Shown here in pieces: positions 16,273 through 19,533 of a stretch of DNA of 19,533 bases. Source of the DNA: Spirochaetota bacterium (lineage in GTDB: Bacteria; Spirochaetota; Spirochaetia; B11-G9). The stretch's first letter is position 1. Each line of letters begins with the position of its first letter. The DNA is taken from positions 1 to 19,533 of the forward strand of contig QNBL01000010.1 of the NCBI GenBank assembly GCA_003641695.1, in the 5' to 3' direction. The notes below the pieces were generated by a model. The model was not told where the DNA came from. It made no database searches and worked only from the letters and a program-made list of their open reading frames with translations. The position numbers and the translations under genes are program-made.

Positions 16273-17246
16273 CAGTCAAGTCTCCTTTCGAGCAGTCTTT
16301 TCTCTTCTCTTTTTGCTGAAAGGCTATTTACTACCATAGCTCCCAGGACGACAACTCCCTGTAAACCCATTTGGTAAAAGGGGGAAAGCTTTACTACCGG
16401 CAGAGCGTTGGTTATAATTCCCAGAAATAGAGCACCCAGGACAACCCCTACAACCGTTCCTGAACCGCCGGCTATGCTTACACCACCCAAAACACAGGCT
16501 GCAACTGTCTGAAGTTCAAACCCTATTGCAGTTTCATTTACCGCCGCAGCGAAACGTGCCGTCCACATAACTCCAGCCAATCCTGCAAGAATACCCATAA
16601 GGGTATAAACAACAAACTGTATTTTTTTTTCACTGACGCCCACGAAGAGTGCAGCAGTCTTGTTCCCCCCAATAGCATATACCTCCCGGCCTGTTCTTGT
16701 GTATCTCATGAATCCGTACATTAAAAGGGAAACGATAATACCGAACCAAATCAAATTGGTAAGACCCAGGAAATGTCCATGAGGAAGGTTCATATACTTT
16801 TCCGTCATTTCATGAGCTGTAACCCACTGCCCTTTACTCAACACAAAAGTAAACCCTCTGAAAACACTCAAGGTTCCCAGGGTTGCTATTATGGGAGGCA
16901 CCTTACCGAAAGCAATAATAAGGGCATTAAACATTCCCAATCCGGTACCTACCCCTATGCCAACCAGAAGTACTATAAATACCGAAATATCCGGGTGATA
17001 CTGATTAAGCATGGATGCAGCCATCCCGGAAAAGGCAATAATGGATCCAACGGAAAGATCAATCCCTCCGGTTACTATAATTGCAAGCTGCCCGAGAGAG
17101 ACCATTATAAGAATTGAGGTGTCATTTACAATCCTTAAAACATTTTCCATCTCCAGAAAGGCGGGAACCCTGATAACAATCAGTACAAGAACAAATGCTA
17201 TAATAACAAGAAGGGTAAATTCCCTCTTCCGTAATAATTCTTTCAT
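16272..17246 (-). CDS. rhaP: Rhamnose ABC transporter permease (first)
   Basis: Inner-membrane subunit of the same CUT2 importer, 324 residues, normal length. Family signature GGIDLSVGSIIAFSG at about 60-74, then VPPIIATLGTLSVFRG, GREVYAIGGNKTAALFVGV and CVLGGVSIAGGSGTVVGVVLG. It pairs with the next permease and the double ATPase upstream. ATG 17246 overlaps the RhaT stop as ATGA, with GGAG 8 bases before it. RhaP versus RhaQ naming is by position only. Confidence 0.93.
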   Translation of the reverse strand: MKELLRKREFTLLVIIAFVLVLIVIRVPAFLEMENVLRIVNDTSILIMVSLGQLAIIVTGGIDLSVGSIIAFSGMAASMLNQYHPDISVFIVLLVGIGVGTGLGMFNALIIAFGKVPPIIATLGTLSVFRGFTFVLSKGQWVTAHEMTEKYMNLPHGHFLGLTNLIWFGIIVSLLMYGFMRYTRTGREVYAIGGNKTAALFVGVSEKKIQFVVYTLMGILAGLAGVMWTARFAAAVNETAIGFELQTVAACVLGGVSIAGGSGTVVGVVLGALFLGIITNALPVVKLSPFYQMGLQGVVVLGAMVVNSLSAKREEKRLLERRLD

Positions 17247-18745
17247 GCACTCTGCTCCTTTAAATTACCTGTGGCAGCTCTGATTATTGTTTCCGAATCG
17301 ACCTGACCCCTTTCATACTCTGCTGTAACACGTCCTTCATGCATAACGATAATCCTGTCCGACATCCCTTCTATCTCAGGCAGCTCGGATGAGACAAGTA
17401 TTACAGCAAGGCCCTTTTCAGCCATTGAGGAAACAAACCGGTGCACAGCCGCTTTAGTAGCGACATCAATTCCTTTTGTCGGTTCGTCCATTATGAGTAC
17501 CTTTGGATGCGTGGCCAGCCATTTGGCAATAACAACCTTCTGCTGATTACCCCCGGAAAGGGTATTTAATGCTACATCCCAGCTTGCGGCCTTAATCTCC
17601 ATCAAGGTTCCATACTTCTGTACCGTTTCCTGTTCTGCAGCCTTTCGTGTAATACCCAGAGGGCTAAGTTCATCGATAACAGGCAGCGTTATATTATGGG
17701 TAATACTCATATCCTGAATGGCTCCCTGTTCATGTCTGTCTTCGGGTATATAAACAATCCCCAGTTTCATGGCTGTTTTCGGGTTGTGTATTGCAACCTG
17801 TTTACCTTTAAAAACCACCTCACCGGAAGATGCTTTATCTATTCCAAACAGAGCCCGCATAATCTCTGTTCTGCCTGCACCGACCAGCCCGAAGAATCCC
17901 AAAATCTCCCCTTTTCTCAAGGTAAAACTGATATCTTTGAAATAACCTGTCCTTGTAAAATTCTTTACTTCAAGAATGGGATCAGTAATTTTTACTTCTG
18001 CTTTGGGAAACATCTGATCCAGAGAACGTCCAACCATCATGGTAATAATTTTATCAAGAGCTGATTTCTCGACAGGACCTTCACCGATATACTTCCCATC
18101 CCTAAAGACAGTATACTTATCGCATATTTCAAATATTTCATCGAACTTATGCGATATGAACAACACTGCTTTTCCTGCATCCTTAAGCTGGCGGATAATT
18201 TTGTAAAGATCTTCTATTTCCCGCAGACTAAGAGCTGATGTAGGTTCGTCCATTATTACAAGATCCGCGTCAATGGAAAGAGCTTTTGCTATCTCAACCA
18301 TATGCCGTTCAGCTGTACTTAAATTCTTGACTGTGGTAGAAGGATTAATGTTGAGATCCATTCTTTCAAGAAGAGCAGCTGTATGATTTCGCATCTCCTT
18401 CCAGTCTATACGCCCTCGGTGCTTTATATGATGGCCCATAAAAATGTTCTCGGTTACCGATAACTCAGGAAACATGGATGCCTCCTGATGAATAGCGGCT
18501 ATCCCGTGTTTCTGAGCTTCCAGGGCATTTGCAAAATCAAGTTCTTCACCCTTGTAATATATTTTTCCATTTGTTGGCTGATATACCCCTGTTATTATTT
18601 TCACCAGAGTCGATTTCCCCGCTCCGTTCTCGCCCACCAGAGCATGAACTTCTCCCGGATGTAATACCAGGTGCACATCATCTAACGCTTTAATTCCCGG
18701 AAAATATTTTGATATTTTTTCCAGCCTCAACATGGGTTGTGACAA
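17243..18745 (-). CDS. rhaT: Rhamnose ABC transporter double ATPase, TTG start
   Basis: Energises the CUT2 rhamnose importer; 500 residues with two fused ATPase domains. Domain 1: Walker A GENGAGKST at 38-46, Q-loop IHQEAS at 85-90, signature LSTAERHMVEIAKAL at 142-156, Walker B LVIMDEP at 162-168, His199. Domain 2: degenerate Walker A GLVGAGRTE at 286-294 (no GK[ST]), signature LSGGNQQKVVIAKWL at 396-410, Walker B VLIMDEP at 416-422. The degenerate second P-loop is normal for this family (RbsA, XylG). The start is TTG 18745: AGGAG lies 7 bases before it, whereas the first ATG (18733) would be 19 bases from it. It follows rhaS after a hairpin. Assignment to rhamnose rests on the flanking rhaS, rhaM and rhaA. 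Confidence 0.94.
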   Translation of the reverse strand: MSQPMLRLEKISKYFPGIKALDDVHLVLHPGEVHALVGENGAGKSTLVKIITGVYQPTNGKIYYKGEELDFANALEAQKHGIAAIHQEASMFPELSVTENIFMGHHIKHRGRIDWKEMRNHTAALLERMDLNINPSTTVKNLSTAERHMVEIAKALSIDADLVIMDEPTSALSLREIEDLYKIIRQLKDAGKAVLFISHKFDEIFEICDKYTVFRDGKYIGEGPVEKSALDKIITMMVGRSLDQMFPKAEVKITDPILEVKNFTRTGYFKDISFTLRKGEILGFFGLVGAGRTEIMRALFGIDKASSGEVVFKGKQVAIHNPKTAMKLGIVYIPEDRHEQGAIQDMSITHNITLPVIDELSPLGITRKAAEQETVQKYGTLMEIKAASWDVALNTLSGGNQQKVVIAKWLATHPKVLIMDEPTKGIDVATKAAVHRFVSSMAEKGLAVILVSSELPEIEGMSDRIIVMHEGRVTAEYERGQVDSETIIRAATGNLKEQSA

Positions 18746-18771
18746 AATGATACTCCTATAATAGTTAAAAG

Positions 18772-18800
18772 AAGCGGATCCGATTAAATCAGATCCGCTT
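18772..18800 (-). terminator. Hairpin between rhaS and rhaT
   Basis: Inverted repeat AAGCGGATC (18772-18780) with GATCCGCTT (18792-18800); inside it GAT and ATC can extend the stem after one mismatch. In the transcribed direction it is followed by a short T-rich stretch (CTTCTTTTAAC), then the rhaT ribosome site. It starts 22 bases after the rhaS stop. As in the other operon, it sits right after the binding-protein gene and shares the outer AAGCGG/CCGCTT arms, so it is read as a partial terminator or 3' stabiliser. Confidence 0.7.
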
Positions 18801-18822
18801 ATTGGTTATCCGGCACGAAGTC

Positions 18823-19533
18823 CTAGAACATTGCTGCAAACTTTGCAATATTATCTTTGTTGAATACAAATGGCGTGCCCATAACTGCCATACCATCTTT
18901 ACCAATGGTAATAGTGCCCATTCTTCCGGCATCAACTTTATCGCCCTCTTTACCGGTAATTTTGCCTGTAATAAGAGCTTCCATGATATAAGTCGAAGTA
19001 TAACCAAGATCTATCGGGTTCCAGAGAGCCATCTGCCGGCATGTTCCATCTTCGATGTAGTGCTGCATCTCTGAAGGAAGACCGAGCCCGGTAAGCTGAA
19101 CCTTACCCTGCTTCCCTTCATCCTCAATAGCTTTTGCACTTGCAAGAACACCTATTGTTGTAGGAGAAATAATTCCAGCGAGATCGGGATATTTCTGCAT
19201 TAAACCAACAGCCTCACGGTAACTTTTGTCTGCAGCATCATCACCGTATGCAACTTCTACAATCTCCATATCTTTGTACTCAGGTTTTTTTATTTCTTCG
19301 TACATCCATTTGATCCATGCATTCTGATTTGTAGCCTGACTGGTTGCAGATACAATACCGATCTTACCTTTATTACCGGTTAGCTCTGCAATAAGCTGAA
19401 CCTGCTGGCGTCCAATGAGTTCTTCTACAGAAGGAACAAGGTCAACCAGTCTTCCGCCCACATTGATTCCGGAATCAAAGGACATCACTTTTATTCCCGC
19501 CTTCATTGCTTTTTTTGTAACAGGAATAAGAGC
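18823..19533 (-). CDS. rhaS: Rhamnose ABC transporter substrate-binding protein, N-terminus outside window
   Basis: Periplasmic rhamnose-binding protein of the CUT2 importer; 236 residues are visible and the frame runs off the right edge (ALIPVTKKA precedes the first in-window ATG at 19506, so that ATG is not the start). The type 1 periplasmic-binding fold is recognisable: AMKAGIKVMSFDSGIN, GKIGIVSATSQATNQNAWI, MEIVEVAYGDDAADKSY, MQKYPDLAGIISPTTIG, QLTGLGLPSEMQHYIEDG and MALWNPIDLGYTSTYIMEAL. The GLGLPSEM and ALWNPIDLGY segments are characteristic of RhaS among its relatives. Signal peptide and start cannot be judged. It is followed by a hairpin and rhaT. Confidence 0.93.
   Translation of the reverse strand, partial: ALIPVTKKAMKAGIKVMSFDSGINVGGRLVDLVPSVEELIGRQQVQLIAELTGNKGKIGIVSATSQATNQNAWIKWMYEEIKKPEYKDMEIVEVAYGDDAADKSYREAVGLMQKYPDLAGIISPTTIGVLASAKAIEDEGKQGKVQLTGLGLPSEMQHYIEDGTCRQMALWNPIDLGYTSTYIMEALITGKITGKEGDKVDAGRMGTITIGKDGMAVMGTPFVFNKDNIAKFAAMF

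Noticed and set aside
18823..19506. A complete 227-residue binding protein starting at ATG 19506
   Set aside because: The reading frame stays open with binding-protein-like residues up to the window edge, so this ATG is internal.

Overview
The window looks like the carbohydrate-use part of a chromosome from a spirochaete, probably a free-living or gut Spirochaetales/Sphaerochaeta-type organism. The main clue is the secretion signal of the family 1 binding protein, which runs into AAGQKE, a junction common in spirochaetal binding proteins. The bases are moderately AT-rich and operons are tightly packed, with ATGA, TGATG and TAATG overlaps. The lineage call is inference. I see no tRNA, rRNA, CRISPR array, insertion sequence, integrase or phage gene. 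No stretch over 300 bases lacks coding sequence or a recognisable gene remnant; the longest true intergenic gap is about 140 bases (9852-9990).

Left part (1-2650): two decayed mannoside enzymes lie tail to tail. On the plus strand is a GH38 alpha-mannosidase pseudogene with one nonsense codon and two single-base frameshifts, already under way at base 1. On the minus strand is a GH130 mannoside phosphorylase-type pseudogene with a missing 5' end, a frameshift and an in-frame stop. Their 3' ends overlap by about 44 bases.

Middle part (2609-11085): an operon on the minus strand reads, in transcription order, GT4 glycosyltransferase, TIM-barrel glycosidase-like protein, family 1 sugar-binding protein, two MalF/MalG-type permeases, MalK-type ATPase, then the ruined GH130. 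A strong promoter (TTGACA, 17 bases, TAGACT) precedes it. Divergent from it is a regulator with a GntR-type winged helix fused to a LacI-type sugar-binding domain. The regulator's own promoter (TTGATT, 17 bases, TATAAT) ends 7 bases before its ATG, so its mRNA should be leaderless. Two palindromes in the shared promoter region are candidate operators. The binding-protein gene is bracketed by two hairpins, as expected when its mRNA is kept more abundant than that of the permeases. The importer looks intact while its mannoside-cleaving neighbours have decayed.

Right part (11111-19533): a second minus-strand operon for L-rhamnose. In transcription order it holds RhaS binding protein (runs off the window), RhaT double ATPase, RhaP and RhaQ permeases, a uroporphyrinogen-decarboxylase-fold protein, RhaM mutarotase, a deletion remnant of an M24 peptidase-like gene, RhaA isomerase and a stand-alone class II aldolase (RhaD-type). 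These would import rhamnose, equilibrate its anomers, isomerise it to rhamnulose and, after phosphorylation, cleave rhamnulose 1-phosphate. No rhamnulokinase and no rhamnose regulator is in the window; they may lie beyond 19533 or elsewhere.

I did not find an obviously unprecedented multi-gene system. The best leads are the decay of only the enzymatic edges of the mannoside locus, the M24 deletion scar, the leaderless regulator, the glycosyltransferase that leads a sugar-uptake operon, and the UroD-fold protein locked into the rhamnose operon.
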